A stretch of DNA of 64,000 nt from Erodium maritimum (Eukaryota > Streptophyta > Magnoliopsida > Geraniales > Geraniaceae). This document shows positions 12,638 through 23,650 of the stretch, one piece after another (positions within the stretch are counted from its first letter, which is position 1; each line of letters begins with the position of its first letter). Where the stretch lies: the NCBI GenBank assembly GCA_963921825.1, contig OY997591.1, positions 14,193,515 through 14,257,514 on the forward strand. The letters run 5' to 3'. A program made the position numbers and the translations under genes. The notes below the pieces were generated by a model. The model saw nothing but the letters and a program-made list of their open reading frames with translations, ran no database searches and was not told the DNA's origin.

Positions 12638-15060
12638 TTACCGCGAAGAGATATCGTCAACATCACTGGCTGTACCGGGCTGAGGATTTGAATCGTCACT
12701 GTTGCTAGATCTGCGCAGCTCCTCAATCTGCCTGGTCACTTGAGCCATTGTTGGGCGCTTATCAGGGTATTGCGCAGCACAATCCATAGCAAGCTGTAAG
12801 AGCTGAACCATTTCATCCTCAACATTCTGGTACCTGAGCAGCTCCATGTCAAAAACCTCAGATGTCCACTCTTCTCGGACTATGGACTGCACCCATCTGG
12901 GAAGGTCAACCCCTTCCTCGTTCAGCAGGGCATGGGTCGGGGGCTTCCCAGTCAGAAGCTCCATCAGCAATACCCCAAAGCTATAAACATCAGCTTTCTG
13001 TGACACCTTGCGAGGATCAGTCACCTCTGGTGCACGGTAGCCTGCCACTCGGTTGGGAGTGGAGGATGGCCCGACAAGATGAGCTAGGCCAAAATCAGAC
13101 ACTCGGGCATCGTTAGATTTTGTGAGGAGGATATTGGATGACTTTATGTTTCCATGAGAGACTTCAGGGCCCTTAGAGTGTAGGTATGTGATGCCACGGG
13201 CAGCTCCCAATGCTATGCCGGATCTAACTTCCCAATTCAATGGAGTCCTACCGGCACCTTTGTTTCCTGAAAATACATAAATGAATAATGTTGGACACCT
13301 CAGCAACTTACCTCTTGATGATTATATAAAACTAAAAAAGTGAATACGCTTGGAAACAACCACAAGATATCCATACATACAAGAATAATGAACAAGACAT
13401 AATCAATGAATGTTGTAAGTTATAACACAAAGTAACAATGACAAATTACATATATTCTACCTTACTAACCAAGATAAAGTCATGCACAAAACACAGTCAA
13501 GCAGAGTGAGCTAGAATAATAATAGTCAAATACCTATCAACACAAAGGCATTCTTGTGGAAACAAAACAATGCAGACAGGCCTTAGTCTTTATAGTGCCT
13601 CAAGAACTATTCAATCGGTTTTGGTTTCTGAAAAACTTAATTTGGTATGACGGCCAAGAGATGATAGCATAAATAACTGGTATCACGACAACCATTCATG
13701 GGTGTAGAGGTAAATTAGAAATAAATGAATGTGTATGGGCAAAGTACTGACCATGTAAAAGTGCAGATAAGCTTCCCATGGCCATGTAATCAAAGACAAG
13801 GAGCTTCTCATCTCTACTGTAGTAATACGCCCTCAGAGGAACCAAATTTTCATGGTCCATTGCTCCAACTACCTCAATCTTCTCCTTGAATTCCCTCTCG
13901 GTGATGCTCACATCCCTAAGCCTCTTCACAGCCACCACAATTCCCGCCTCCAGGACCGCCTTGTAAGCTGTCCCAAAAGTCCCCTTTCCTAAAACCTCAG
14001 CAGAAGCTCTCAACAAGTCCTCCAAATCAAACATTTTCATTGTGTTACCAAAGAACACCAGCTTCTTAGCACCAGTACCGTTGGCTTCTTTCCCATTCTC
14101 AGCCATTGGTTCAGGGGCTGCTGAATACCCGTTACCCGTTCCACCATTCTCAACCTCCCCAACTGGTTTGTCTCTCTCTGCTTCAAGATGCTTGATTGTT
14201 GCCATGTCAAGGGAGCTGGCCTTGTTGCTACTTGTCTTCTTCCGGCAGAGGAAGAAAAGTAGCAGAGTAATCAAAACAAAGCCTAAAACGCATGCAATTG
14301 CAATCCCTGCAATGGCACCACCAGAGAGCTTCTTCTTCCTCTTCTGCTTCACATCAGTGACACCAATCCCGGCAATAGGGTCATTCTCTTTCCCAGTACA
14401 TGCTTTCAGCGGAGCCCCACATAAAGAAGTTCCCAGATAAGATTTTGCAGAAAAAGACCTCAAATTGGCAGGTACCGACCCGTTCAAGAGATTGTTGGAG
14501 ACATTGAATTGCTCGAGATTAGGGAGCTTGAGCTCGGGAATCGACCCAGTAAGCTGATTGTTCTCGAGGTAAAGGGTTTTCAGTCTGGTCAAATTGCTGA
14601 ACCCCGGCGGGATCTCGCCGGAGAAATTGTTGTCGGCAAGGTTTAGCCTAACAAGATCATGGAGGCCAAACAAAAAAGCAGGAACTTGGCCAGAAAATCT
14701 GTTACCTTGCAAGTAAAGGTTACGAAGAGAGGTACAGTCGGCGAGGTCCTCCGGCAGCTGACCAGACAGCAAGTTGAGCCGGAGACTGAGAGTGCGAAGC
14801 TTCGTCAAGTTACCAAAAACACCCACCGGAATGTCGTCGGAGATGCCAACACCGGGAAGGTGCAGACCCGTAACGCGATTGGACTCGCACATGACGCCGG
14901 CCCAGGAGCAGGGGGTGGGCTGAGAGGCATTCCACAGAAGGGTACGGCCACCCACGGCCGAGCTGAGCGCGAGGAGCGCTGCACGCTCGGAGGCGAGATC
15001 TGGCCTCGCCGCCGACAGGAAACTCAGAGAAACCAGAAAGAAAACAACATGGAGAAGCAT
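12638..15060 (-). CDS. RLK902: RLK902/RKL1-type LRR receptor-like pseudokinase
   Basis: Plasma-membrane LRR receptor-like kinase of the subfamily called 'probable inactive receptor kinase At1g48480'. There are two coding exons, 15060-13752 and 13266-12638, split at His-Gly in the kinase domain (phase 1), giving 645 aa, close to RLK902 as I remember it. It has a signal peptide (hydrophobic residues 1-18), an LRRNT cap with CSWAGVMC, about five LRRs (residues 65-210), a transmembrane helix near 247-272 followed by CRKK, and a kinase domain from about 350. The glycine loop [12 protein letters not shown] and lysine AVKRL are present and DFGLAHLV is intact, but the catalytic HRD is replaced by HGN (SHGNIKSSN), as in this whole subfamily. 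A scaffold or signalling role rather than strong catalysis is therefore likely. Which of the two Arabidopsis paralogues it matches is uncertain. Confidence 0.95.
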
Positions 15061-15189
15061 TGCTGGTTTTTAACAAAACCCACAAAGCCTCTGTCTTGGG
15101 TTCAAAATCCAAAATCAATGTATGGCCATTGCTGAAAACAGGATATGGGTTAGGTTCTGGATTTTCTGGGTTAGAAAGGGTTTTCTTCA

Positions 15190-17090
15190 CTTTCCCGGAG
15201 AAACTGATGGAAAATCAATAAATGAGAGCATGTTTATGTTGGTCGCTCTGATGTGAGACTGAGCTCAAAGGTTTGGTTTTTGAAAGAGAAAGTGATTGAA
15301 GAGGGTCATCAATATGGATAAAATTGTTGGTAGAATAATGCTAGGGGTAGGGGATTCGAGGAGAGAGAAAGGGTCAAAATCCCAGTACAGGCTGTGTTTG
15401 GCAACTGAGAAAAGACAGGGTTTAAAGAAGAGAGAAAAAAATGAAACCCTAGCCAGCTGAAGTAGCAGCTGTACTCACTACTACACTCAACACCTATTTT
15501 TATTCATCAGTCTTTTTTTCTTTTTGTCCTTTCCTTTTCATTATACTGATAATTGCTTCTGGTTGCTTTTTAAATGTTCAAACTTTTATCACTTAGATTT
15601 CTTTGAATCGGTTAAAATTGAAAATAATCAAATTTGTTTTTTTACTAAAATGTACCCAATTTTATTACTAATATAAGAGTCAGTATAAGTAAAGAATATC
15701 CAGAGAGTCCAACGTACATGACTATAATCTTTATAGACGGTTTTGAACTCGCCACATAAATAAAAAGAAAGGATGGTGGTTGAAAAACGAAACTAAGAGT
15801 ACTGCTCAAAGTATTATTTAAATGTTGCATAAAAGTTTAAAGCGATCTAACTTGAATTTTTCAGTAGTAGACATGACTTTCACCAGGAATTCCTCTTGAA
15901 ACCAGTCCCAAAAACCAGAGTGGCCTAATATTTCTTATGGCAAGTTATTTCATAAATTAAAATAATGACCGCTATATAAATTAACAACATTATACTCACA
16001 AGATTCAAAGTTTTTATTATGAGTAATAAAATAAAGCTTTGTATATATTATAGTTGAAATAAAAACTGGTGAGGATGTTTTTTCTGTTGTAGGACCACCT
16101 GATTAACAAGTTTATTTAATCACGAAACAATTAATTAAGGAAGTTGATTTGTTTGACACATACATGACAAATTTAGTTTAGAATAGTTTATTTATCGTGA
16201 TATTAAATTATAGAGGAATCCAACTAGAAAGCCATGAAGAATCCGAGATAGATCACTCATATCTTATTTGCCAGCAAAATGGAAAATATAAATTGGTAAA
16301 ACAATACATATGTTGTGGTTTCAGGTGGGAAAAAATGACTATTCCTTTTGTGTCTCATCTTCCAAATTTAATTAAATGGTTCTATCAATAATATTATAAT
16401 ATAATTAATACTAAAAGATAACTATACATATTTGTTGTCTCATATAATAATTTTAATATAATGTGTTTTAAATAGTAATTATGTACAAACATATTTATTA
16501 TCATATAAAAATATAATATCAGGTGAAGGATTAGTGAAGTATGATGGATTATTAGGTCAACCATCGTGGACTTGTGGTCCAAATGGATTATGTTCTTCTT
16601 AAGTAACTTTACAATTTCTCAACTACTCACAATTGATGTGAACAATTTGTTACATTTATGATCCATGGTGGTGTCATTGGCAAGTTGGACACAACAAATC
16701 TAGTATCAATGTATCATCGATGGGCCACGGATAAGACACGAAGCTGAAATGGAAGGCCCATTATAATTGGACTCTTGGACATTGTAAAGCCCACCAGCTC
16801 AAAAATAGAAATAGCAATGGGGATTTGAGGAGTGGGCATCACGCACAAAAATTGTTTTTGTTTGCCACACGAGACCGAACCATACACCGAAACCACCTCA
16901 GGCTCAGACTATTTTTTTTCTTTAGCCCCACGCCAATCTCTCTCTTATATTCTCTCTCTCTCTCACCACAATTTCATCTCTCTCTCTCTCTGGCTTCTAC
17001 TCTCTGACTCTCACTCACACAAACTAGCTTCCCTTTCAGCATCCGCAGCCTATTTTTGTTGCTCTTCTGTTCATCACCACCGGCCCCGAC
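15190..17090. promoter_or_regulatory. Divergent promoter region, RLK902 / NFXL1
   Basis: The two genes are transcribed away from each other. Sequence near 15061-15300 would be the RLK902 leader and promoter; 16820-17090 is CT-rich (TCTCTC runs at about 16935-17000), typical of a plant leader, for NFXL1. Between them (about 15500-16700) lies AT-rich DNA with no gene or clear repeat. Confidence 0.5.
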
Positions 17091-17091
17091 A

Positions 17092-17502
17092 CAAGTGTAC
17101 TTCTCTCTCTTTCTCTATTTTTTGGTCTACTTCTTTTATTTTTCTCATCCTCGACGGGATAATTTATCTGGGTCCTAGTTGTTTTTCCCAAATTGATGCT
17201 CTTGATCATGTGTTTTATGTATTATTGAATGATTTCTGCGATTTGGACCCATTTTAGGGTTTATACTGGCCCGCTGATTGAAATTTCTATGGGGGTTTTG
17301 TATGATCGGAACATGTTCAGATACCCTATTGGTTCTATTTATTTCCTCGCTTGCGCCTTCATTGTGTTTGTGTTGTGTGCATTTTGATTATCGTTTGAAC
17401 CACCGACTTGTGAGGCAATAGATTAAGAAAGGCATTTTTTTTAATTGTTTGCAATTTGGGGTTTTTTAGAAACTAGGTTTTGATTCCTTGTCATCTCTTG
17501 CA
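17092..17502 (+). other. Probable intron in the NFXL1 5' untranslated region
   Basis: A donor-like GTGTAC near 17092 and a good acceptor (TCATCTCTTGCAG at about 17490-17502) bracket a T-rich stretch just before the start codon. Leader introns are common in plant genes. This is an inference from splice-site sequence; no transcript data are available here. Confidence 0.45.
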
Positions 17503-17554
17503 GTTCATTTGAGTGTTGCTGGAATTCGCTGCTGTTTGTCTCATTCCCTCGAAC

Positions 17555-20500
17555 ATGAGTTCTCAAAGTAGGCGTGGCAGAGGAGGGGAGAGGCAGAGGT
17601 CTCATGCCCTGAGTGCTGGTCGAACGTGGGTTCCAAGGGGATCCAATTCTATTGATGTCAACGATTCTACTCCTGTGAACCCTCAGTCAAACTCCAATTC
17701 CAATTCCATCCCCAACAGAAATGGTGGCATCCCCAATTATAGCTCTGCTCCACCAGAGAGTTGGCATAGAGGGAACCACGCACCAAGGGGATACATGGGT
17801 CGGCCTTCCAATCAGAGGAAGGAGAGGGAGAGAACCGGCAAGGTTGAGACCCGGGATGACCGAGGACTGAAGAATGCAAATCTCCCACAGCTGGTGCAAG
17901 AAATTCAGGAGAAGCTTACAAAGGGAACTGTGGAATGCATGATTTGTTATGATATGGTGAAGAGGTCTGCTCCCATTTGGTCTTGTTCCAGCTGTTACTC
18001 CATTTTCCATTTGAATTGCATCAAGAAATGGGCCCGGGCGCCCACTTCTATCGATACGTCTGCAGAGAAGAACCAGGGGTTTAATTGGCGGTGCCCTGGA
18101 TGTCAGTCCGTGCAGTTGACATCCTCCAAGGAGATTCGATATCTTTGCTTTTGTTCGAAGAGAGTGGACCCACCTTCTGACTTGTATTTGACTCCTCATT
18201 CATGTGGAGAACCTTGTGGGAAGCCTCTTGAGAGAGAAGTTCCAGGTGCCGGTATGAGTAAGGAGGATCTCTGCCCTCATATTTGTGTCTTGCAGTGCCA
18301 CCCTGGTCCATGCCCTCCTTGTAAGTCTTTTGCTCAGCCACGCATGTGCCCTTGTGGGAAGAAGGTGATCACAACAAGGTGTTCAGATCGTAAGGCTGTT
18401 CTGACCTGTGGTCAGCGTTGCGACAAGCTTCTTGATTGCGGGCGTCACCATTGCGGTCGAGTCTGCCATGTGGGTCCCTGCGACCCTTGTCCAGTTTTGA
18501 TCAATGCCACTTGTTTCTGCAAGAGAAAGTCAGAGGTGGTACTTTGTGGAGAAATGGCTTTGAAGGGAGAAGTAGAAGCAGAAGATGGTGTTTTTGCTTG
18601 TGCCTCGTATTGTGGAAAAAAACTGACTTGTGGAAATCATGAGTGCAGTCAGACTTGCCATCCTGGCCCTTGTGAAGAGTGTAACTTGATGCCAAGCAAG
18701 ATCAGGACCTGTTATTGTGGCAAAACAAGCTTGAAGCAGGAAAGGCAGAGTTGTCTGGACCCAATTCCAACTTGTCAACAGATTTGTGACAAGCCCCTTC
18801 CTTGTGGAGGCCATCGTTGTCAGGAGAAGTGCCATGCTGGAGCCTGTTCACCTTGTCTGGTTCGGGTTACCCAAAGATGCTGTTGTGGATCGACTTCCAG
18901 AAGTGTGGAGTGCTACAAAACAATGAGTGAAGAGAAGTTTACATGCGAGAAACCATGTGGGAGGAAGAAGAACTGTGGGAGACACAGATGCAGTGAGCGA
19001 TGCTGTCCTCTATCTAATTCAAAAAATCCTCGCTCTGGTGATCGGGACCCACACCAATGCTCAATGGCCTGTGAAAAGAAGCTAAGATGTGGGCAACATT
19101 CTTGTGAGTCCTTGTGTCACAGTGGACATTGTCCTCCTTGTCTTGAGACAATCTTTTCTGATCTGACCTGTGCATGTGGACGGACTTCAATCCCACCTCC
19201 ATTGCCATGTGGCACACCTCCCCCTTCATGTCAGCTCCCATGCTCGGTTCCTCAGCCTTGTGGCCATCCCTCTTCTCACAGCTGCCACTTCGGTGACTGC
19301 CCACCTTGCTCAGTGCCTGTTGCAAAGGAATGCATAGGTGGTCATGTGGTTCTTAGGAACATACCTTGTGGTTCAAAGGATATAAGGTGTAACAAGCTCT
19401 GTGGTAAGACTAGGCAGTGTGGCTTGCATGCTTGTGGCAGAACTTGTCATGCTCCACCCTGTGATACTTCTTCTGGATCCGAACCTGGTTTGAGGACTTC
19501 CTGTGGGCAAACGTGTGGTGCTCCTAGGAGAGATTGCAGACATACATGCACTGCACCTTGTCATCCTTCTGCTCCTTGCCCTGACGTGAGGTGTGATTTC
19601 TCTGTGACAATTTCTTGTTCTTGTGGTCGGTTAACAGCACCTGTCCCTTGTGATGCTGGAGGCAGCAATGGTAGTTTCAATGCTGACAATGTTTTTGAAG
19701 CTTCAATGCCAGTTCCACTTCAACCAGTGGAAGCCACTGGCAAGAAAATCCCACTTGGTCAAAGAAAACTCATGTGTGATGATGAATGTGCGAGGTTGGA
19801 TCGCAAACGATTCCTGGCCAATGCTTTTGATATCACTCCTCCAAATTTGGATGCGCTTCATTTTGGTGACACATCAGCGGTTTCGGAAGTAGTTACCGAC
19901 CTCTTTAGGCGTGACCCAAAGTGGGTTTTATCAATAGAGGAGAGATGCAAATTTTTGGTGCTTGGCAAGAATAAAGGCACCAATCCAAGTGGTTTGAAGG
20001 TTCATGTTTTCTGCCCGATGTTGAAGGAAAAGAGAGATGCAGTGGTGTTAATTGCTGAGAGGTGGAAACTCGTTGTGAGTGCTGCTGGTTGGGAGCCAAA
20101 GCGGTTCATTGTGGTCCATGCAACTCCCAAATCCAAAGCTCCAGCACGGATACTTGGGGTTAAGGGTTCAAGCACCATAAATGCAACCCACCCACCAACA
20201 TTTGATCCTTTGGTGGACATGGATCCTAGGCTTGTCGTGTCTTTTCCGGATTTGCCAAGGGAGGCAGATATAAGTGCACTGGTCCTGCGTTTCGGGGGAG
20301 AATGTGAGCTGGTTTGGTTGAATGACAAGAATGCCCTGGCAGTCTTTAGTGATCCTTCCCGGGCTGCAGCTGCCATGAGAAGGCTGGAGCATGGATCAGT
20401 GTATCATGGAGTAGCCTCGTTTCTTCAGAGTAGTGGTCCATCATCAGGTAGTAGCAATGCATGGGGTGGAACCAAGGAAGGAGCAGGCGTGAAGGGTAAT

Positions 20501-20800
20501 CCATGGAAGAAGGCTGTAGTTGACTGGAGTGACGATCCATGGGGTGGTGAAGAATGGTCTGGTGGATCTGCAGATATGCAGGCACCTGTGTGGAAGGCAA
20601 AGGAAGTTCCTCCAATCGCTGCCTCTTCAAACAGGTGGAGCATCCTAGATGCTGCAGAGGAGGATCACAGAAGACATGTGGGAGGGAATGAAGCAAATCC
20701 TCCAAGCAGCAGCCAAAGTCCAACGAGGCAAAATGAGGGAGATTCCAGTGAAATGGAAATGTCTGCAGTGGTCGATGATTGGAAGAAAGCTTGCGAATGA
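17555..20800 (+). CDS. NFXL1: NF-X1-type zinc-finger protein (NFXL1-like)
   Basis: Nuclear zinc-finger regulator; Arabidopsis NFXL1 acts in salt, osmotic and trichothecene stress responses, and the family is linked to ubiquitin ligase activity through its RING-like finger. The coding region has no introns and encodes 1081 aa. I start at the ATG at 17555 (MSSQSRRGRGG) because the reading frame upstream has no other ATG. An Arg/Gly/Asn-rich N-terminus is followed by a RING/PHD-like finger at about 128-180 (CMIC, CSSC, HLNC, CPGC). About nine NF-X1 cysteine repeats follow (roughly 219-690), of the form CGxHxCxxxCHxGxCxPC, for example CGRHHCGRVCHVGPCDPC. A C-terminal region with repeated W-DDPWGG-like motifs ends the protein. 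It is slightly shorter than Arabidopsis NFXL1 as I recall it (near 1190 aa). It looks intact. Confidence 0.95.
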   Translation: MSSQSRRGRGGERQRSHALSAGRTWVPRGSNSIDVNDSTPVNPQSNSNSNSIPNRNGGIPNYSSAPPESWHRGNHAPRGYMGRPSNQRKERERTGKVETRDDRGLKNANLPQLVQEIQEKLTKGTVECMICYDMVKRSAPIWSCSSCYSIFHLNCIKKWARAPTSIDTSAEKNQGFNWRCPGCQSVQLTSSKEIRYLCFCSKRVDPPSDLYLTPHSCGEPCGKPLEREVPGAGMSKEDLCPHICVLQCHPGPCPPCKSFAQPRMCPCGKKVITTRCSDRKAVLTCGQRCDKLLDCGRHHCGRVCHVGPCDPCPVLINATCFCKRKSEVVLCGEMALKGEVEAEDGVFACASYCGKKLTCGNHECSQTCHPGPCEECNLMPSKIRTCYCGKTSLKQERQSCLDPIPTCQQICDKPLPCGGHRCQEKCHAGACSPCLVRVTQRCCCGSTSRSVECYKTMSEEKFTCEKPCGRKKNCGRHRCSERCCPLSNSKNPRSGDRDPHQCSMACEKKLRCGQHSCESLCHSGHCPPCLETIFSDLTCACGRTSIPPPLPCGTPPPSCQLPCSVPQPCGHPSSHSCHFGDCPPCSVPVAKECIGGHVVLRNIPCGSKDIRCNKLCGKTRQCGLHACGRTCHAPPCDTSSGSEPGLRTSCGQTCGAPRRDCRHTCTAPCHPSAPCPDVRCDFSVTISCSCGRLTAPVPCDAGGSNGSFNADNVFEASMPVPLQPVEATGKKIPLGQRKLMCDDECARLDRKRFLANAFDITPPNLDALHFGDTSAVSEVVTDLFRRDPKWVLSIEERCKFLVLGKNKGTNPSGLKVHVFCPMLKEKRDAVVLIAERWKLVVSAAGWEPKRFIVVHATPKSKAPARILGVKGSSTINATHPPTFDPLVDMDPRLVVSFPDLPREADISALVLRFGGECELVWLNDKNALAVFSDPSRAAAAMRRLEHGSVYHGVASFLQSSGPSSGSSNAWGGTKEGAGVKGNPWKKAVVDWSDDPWGGEEWSGGSADMQAPVWKAKEVPPIAASSNRWSILDAAEEDHRRHVGGNEANPPSSSQSPTRQNEGDSSEMEMSAVVDDWKKACE

Positions 20801-21332
20801 GAAAACCAATTCCAGGAGGCACAGTTTTGCATGGTGTATGTGGAGATGCTTATTTCTATGTTTTATCATTTGAATTTTGGGTGATGAGTATCAGATTAAC
20901 CTCCCCATTTTTACCCAGCAATCAACACTTGGGATGATGATGATGAAAAATAATCTTTTTCAGGTCATTAGGATGGTAGTAGTGGAGGGGTGTGCTAGAT
21001 CCTCCACAAAGTTGTTTGTAGGTACTCTTATATTGTCCAAAAGGCTAAATACCTAGAAATACTGTCTTTTGTTGCTAGTTCAGGACATGTCATATGATGT
21101 TATTTCATTGAAATACAAGAATTGTTCAGTTGTATCAAGTTTCCTTTTGTTTTCCGTTATTGGTGCTCTTTGTTTCATCTGGTTTTCAACTGTCAGTATC
21201 GGATATGTTGCATAAATGTGTAATGAGATAGGTTTGGAGAAGTTATTGTTTGAGTTTTGTGTTCCTTAACAAGTTTTGCTTAAAGAACAAAGTGTGTCAA
21301 AACATCATATGCTTTTGAGTAATGGCAAGTAA
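20801..21332 (+). other. NFXL1 3' flank
   Basis: T-rich sequence with no ORF of note. It should contain the NFXL1 3' untranslated region; no single polyadenylation site can be chosen from sequence alone. Confidence 0.4.
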
Positions 21333-21446
21333 CACTACACCAAAACTCTGATTCTGGTGTAGTTTCAAGTGTTCTTTTGAAGTGTTCTAGTCTTAGAACT
21401 ATATCTGCTGAATTGATGGTAGTCTGATTTATTTGCTTGCATCAGA

Positions 21447-22970
21447 TTTTGAAGGGTGGACTTAGTTCTGTACATGTCCCCTATGCCTATGGGTTTGCTA
21501 TTATATTGCTCACTGTTATCATCAAAGTTGCCACACTGCCTTTGACCAAGCAACAAGTATGTTTTTCGCTGTTTTGTTACCTTAATTGAGTAGTTATTGT
21601 TGAGAAATGAGCATATACTGTTTCAACATTTTAAATAATTGATTCTTGGGCACATTTGGATTAATGACAATCCACTGGATTTAGGGTCTTGAAAGTATAT
21701 TGTAAAACTTAATCCATTGCTAAATGCCGTCACTAACCAAAGAGGTAGATTAAATAGCATTTATTAATATGTAGGTGGAATCAACTCTGGCCATGCAAAA
21801 TCTTCAACCCAAAATTAAAGCCATTCAACAAAGATATGCCGGCAATCAGATGAGCCTCACTCTCAAGTTTAAAAGGATTTTATTCACAGTTGGGGCCAAT
21901 TCTCAACTTGTCCTTCACTTTTCTTCTCCACTTGTAAGCTATTAAGGTTCTTTCTGATCTTCTTTGCTGTCCTATTAAAGGAAAAATTTCAGGTCGAGAC
22001 AACACGACTATATAGTACAACTGGAGTTAATCCTTTAGCAGGTGTTCTTTGGATTGATCTCTTGAAATCCAGTTATTTTTAGTTTCAAACATTTAATCAT
22101 AATTTTACTTCATCTCAGAGCTCATTCTTTTTTTTATTTTAAAGTAGTAACTGTGAATGCATATTGCTGGCTTTTCTAGTTGGTATAAATAAGTGGTTGT
22201 TATCATGATGCCTACATAACTCCCAGTAGATTATCTTGAAGTATATAACTATGCTCCTTTTATATTAAAATCTTAGTTCTTATTAGTCACTCTTACTCCC
22301 GAAGGCTTGGTACGGTTGTACTTACAATCTTGGTATTGTTGTTTTTGTAGGAAGAGAAAGCAAAGGTCAGCTCAATTAGGTTTGTCCTTTGAAGCTACAG
22401 TAGATTATCTTGAAGTATATAACTATGCTCCTTTATATTAAAATCTTAGTTCTTATTAGTCACTCTTACTCCCGATGGCTTCTTACGGTTGTACTTACAA
22501 TCTTGGTATTGTTGTTTTTGTAGGAAGAGAAAGCAAAGGTCAGCTCAATTAGGTTTGTCCTTTGAAGCTACAGTTTTCGATTGTTTTTTCTCTGGAATTT
22601 ATCTTTTGTTCTTGTTCATAATTTTTGATTGTTGATTGTCTTAATTTGAATTTTGAAACTGTTAATTTTTTGTGATGCTGAATTATAGGAATTTTGCTAT
22701 TTGTACACCATTTGCTATGGTTTTTGATTGTGACATGTTACAGTCTTTGCAATTATTGGGTTTGCAATTATTGTGACATGTTACAGTCTTGCAGACAAGT
22801 TTTTTCATCGGACTCTGAAGACGAGGAGGTCAGGCCAAAGCACACTAAAAGAAAGAAAAAACTCGAGCTCAGGGTAAGTACCTATTTTGTGATGATGAGA
22901 GGAAGACTATAGGTTACTTGTAAAAGTCTAATGGAATAATCATTTCCTTTATCATGATTTGCAGGGTAGA
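21447..22970 (+). pseudogene. ALBINO3-like (Oxa1/YidC family) gene fragment
   Basis: Disordered pieces of a thylakoid ALB3/Oxa1-type insertase gene. About 21447-21556 encodes VPYAYGFAIILLTVIIKVAT plus PLTKQQ, followed by a GT donor. 21775-21848 follows an AG acceptor and encodes VESTLAMQNLQPKIKAIQQR and YAGNQ. About 21994-22042 encodes VETTRLYSTTGVNPLA. These are consecutive parts of the first conserved Oxa1 helix and loop. The transit peptide, start, and most of helices 2-5 are missing. Short exon-like pieces EEKAK (22351 and again 22525) and an acidic-then-basic tail (22792-22874, SSDSEDEEVRPKHTKRKKK) may be from the C-terminal region. Introns are retained, so this is a DNA-level copy, not a retrocopy. 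No intact ALB3 gene lies in the window. Confidence 0.75.
22224..22572. repeat. 174-bp tandem duplication within the ALB3 fragment
   Basis: The stretch beginning CAGTAGATTATCTTGAAG at 22224 is repeated at 22398 with very few differences, so two near-identical units lie head to tail. The unit contains an acceptor, the EEKAK mini-exon and the next donor, so the duplication doubled that exon-like piece. Near identity suggests that the event is recent. Confidence 0.85.
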
Positions 22971-23131
22971 ACCTATTATTTTGAACGATGCCTGACCTGC
23001 TCAATGCTTACAGAGCATTGGATTTCTTGAAGAAACGAAAAATGCAGGTTCCAAGATCATCTTCTGTTTTGAACAATTCCAATCACGCGCTACGCCTGCT
23101 TACAGCTTCAGGCTTGTTAAGTAACAATAAG

Positions 23132-23220
23132 TGAAACTTAGTATTCGTGTGACTTTGTAGTGATTGAAACTTAGTATTCGTGTGACTTTGTAGTGATTGA
23201 AGCTTAGTATTCGTGTGCTT
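23132..23220. repeat. 33-bp tandem repeat, about 2.7 units
   Basis: The unit GAAACTTAGTATTCGTGTGA plus CTTTGTAGTGATT repeats three times (starts at about 23133, 23166 and 23199). The third copy is partial and has one substitution. It lies between the ALB3 debris and the CACTA-like subterminal motifs. Confidence 0.85.
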
Positions 23221-23650
23221 TTACGAATAAATTAATATTTGGTTTTGAAAAATATCGACTACTTTGTGATGTTTTTATTTTTTTATTTTCGAAGTTATTT
23301 GAATGCATTGCACGACAAGGTGCACAATTTTTTATGAATCTGTTACGTAACAACAGCGACTAAATTTGATGATCCATTACAGTCCAATTGTTTTAGTCGC
23401 TGTTGAATATTCATCAACGACTTAATAATTTGGTCGTTGTTGAATATTCAACAGCGACCAAGTTGATGTTTCATTACCGGTCACTAATTTTAGTCGTTGT
23501 TAAACATTCAACAGCAACCAAAATGTATTTAGTCGCTAATGCGAGAAAAAATGTTTACAACAGCGACTAATCATGGGCGACTGGCTGTTTGGTCGTTAAA
23601 TTTCAACAGCGACCAAATTGTTTGGTCGCTGATAATTTGCAGTAGTGTAA

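Larger units (their letters stand above)
21333..23647. mobile_element. CACTA-like element carrying ALB3 gene pieces (2315 bp, tentative)
   Basis: The left end reads CACTACACCAAAAC at 21333 and the right end is the inverse of CACTACTGCAAATT, ending at 23647; both are flanked by TAA (21330-21332 and 23648-23650), a 3-bp target duplication as CACTA elements make. The right 310 bp (23340-23647) hold about a dozen subterminal motifs GCGAC(T/C)AAA in both orientations, typical of En/Spm-type ends. The left end lacks these motifs, so the pairing of the two ends is not proven. Between them lie ALBINO3-like exon pieces with their introns. A one-ended CACTA remnant beside an old ALB3 fragment is the alternative. 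Confidence 0.5.

Noticed and set aside
16825-17257. 141-codon frame upstream of NFXL1
   Set aside because: Ser/Leu/Phe-rich product of a CT-rich leader and probable leader intron; no family resemblance.
23340-23647. Repeats with regular spacing, considered as a CRISPR-like array
   Set aside because: Units alternate in orientation, are short and have no conserved spacer length; a CACTA subterminal array in a plant genome explains them.
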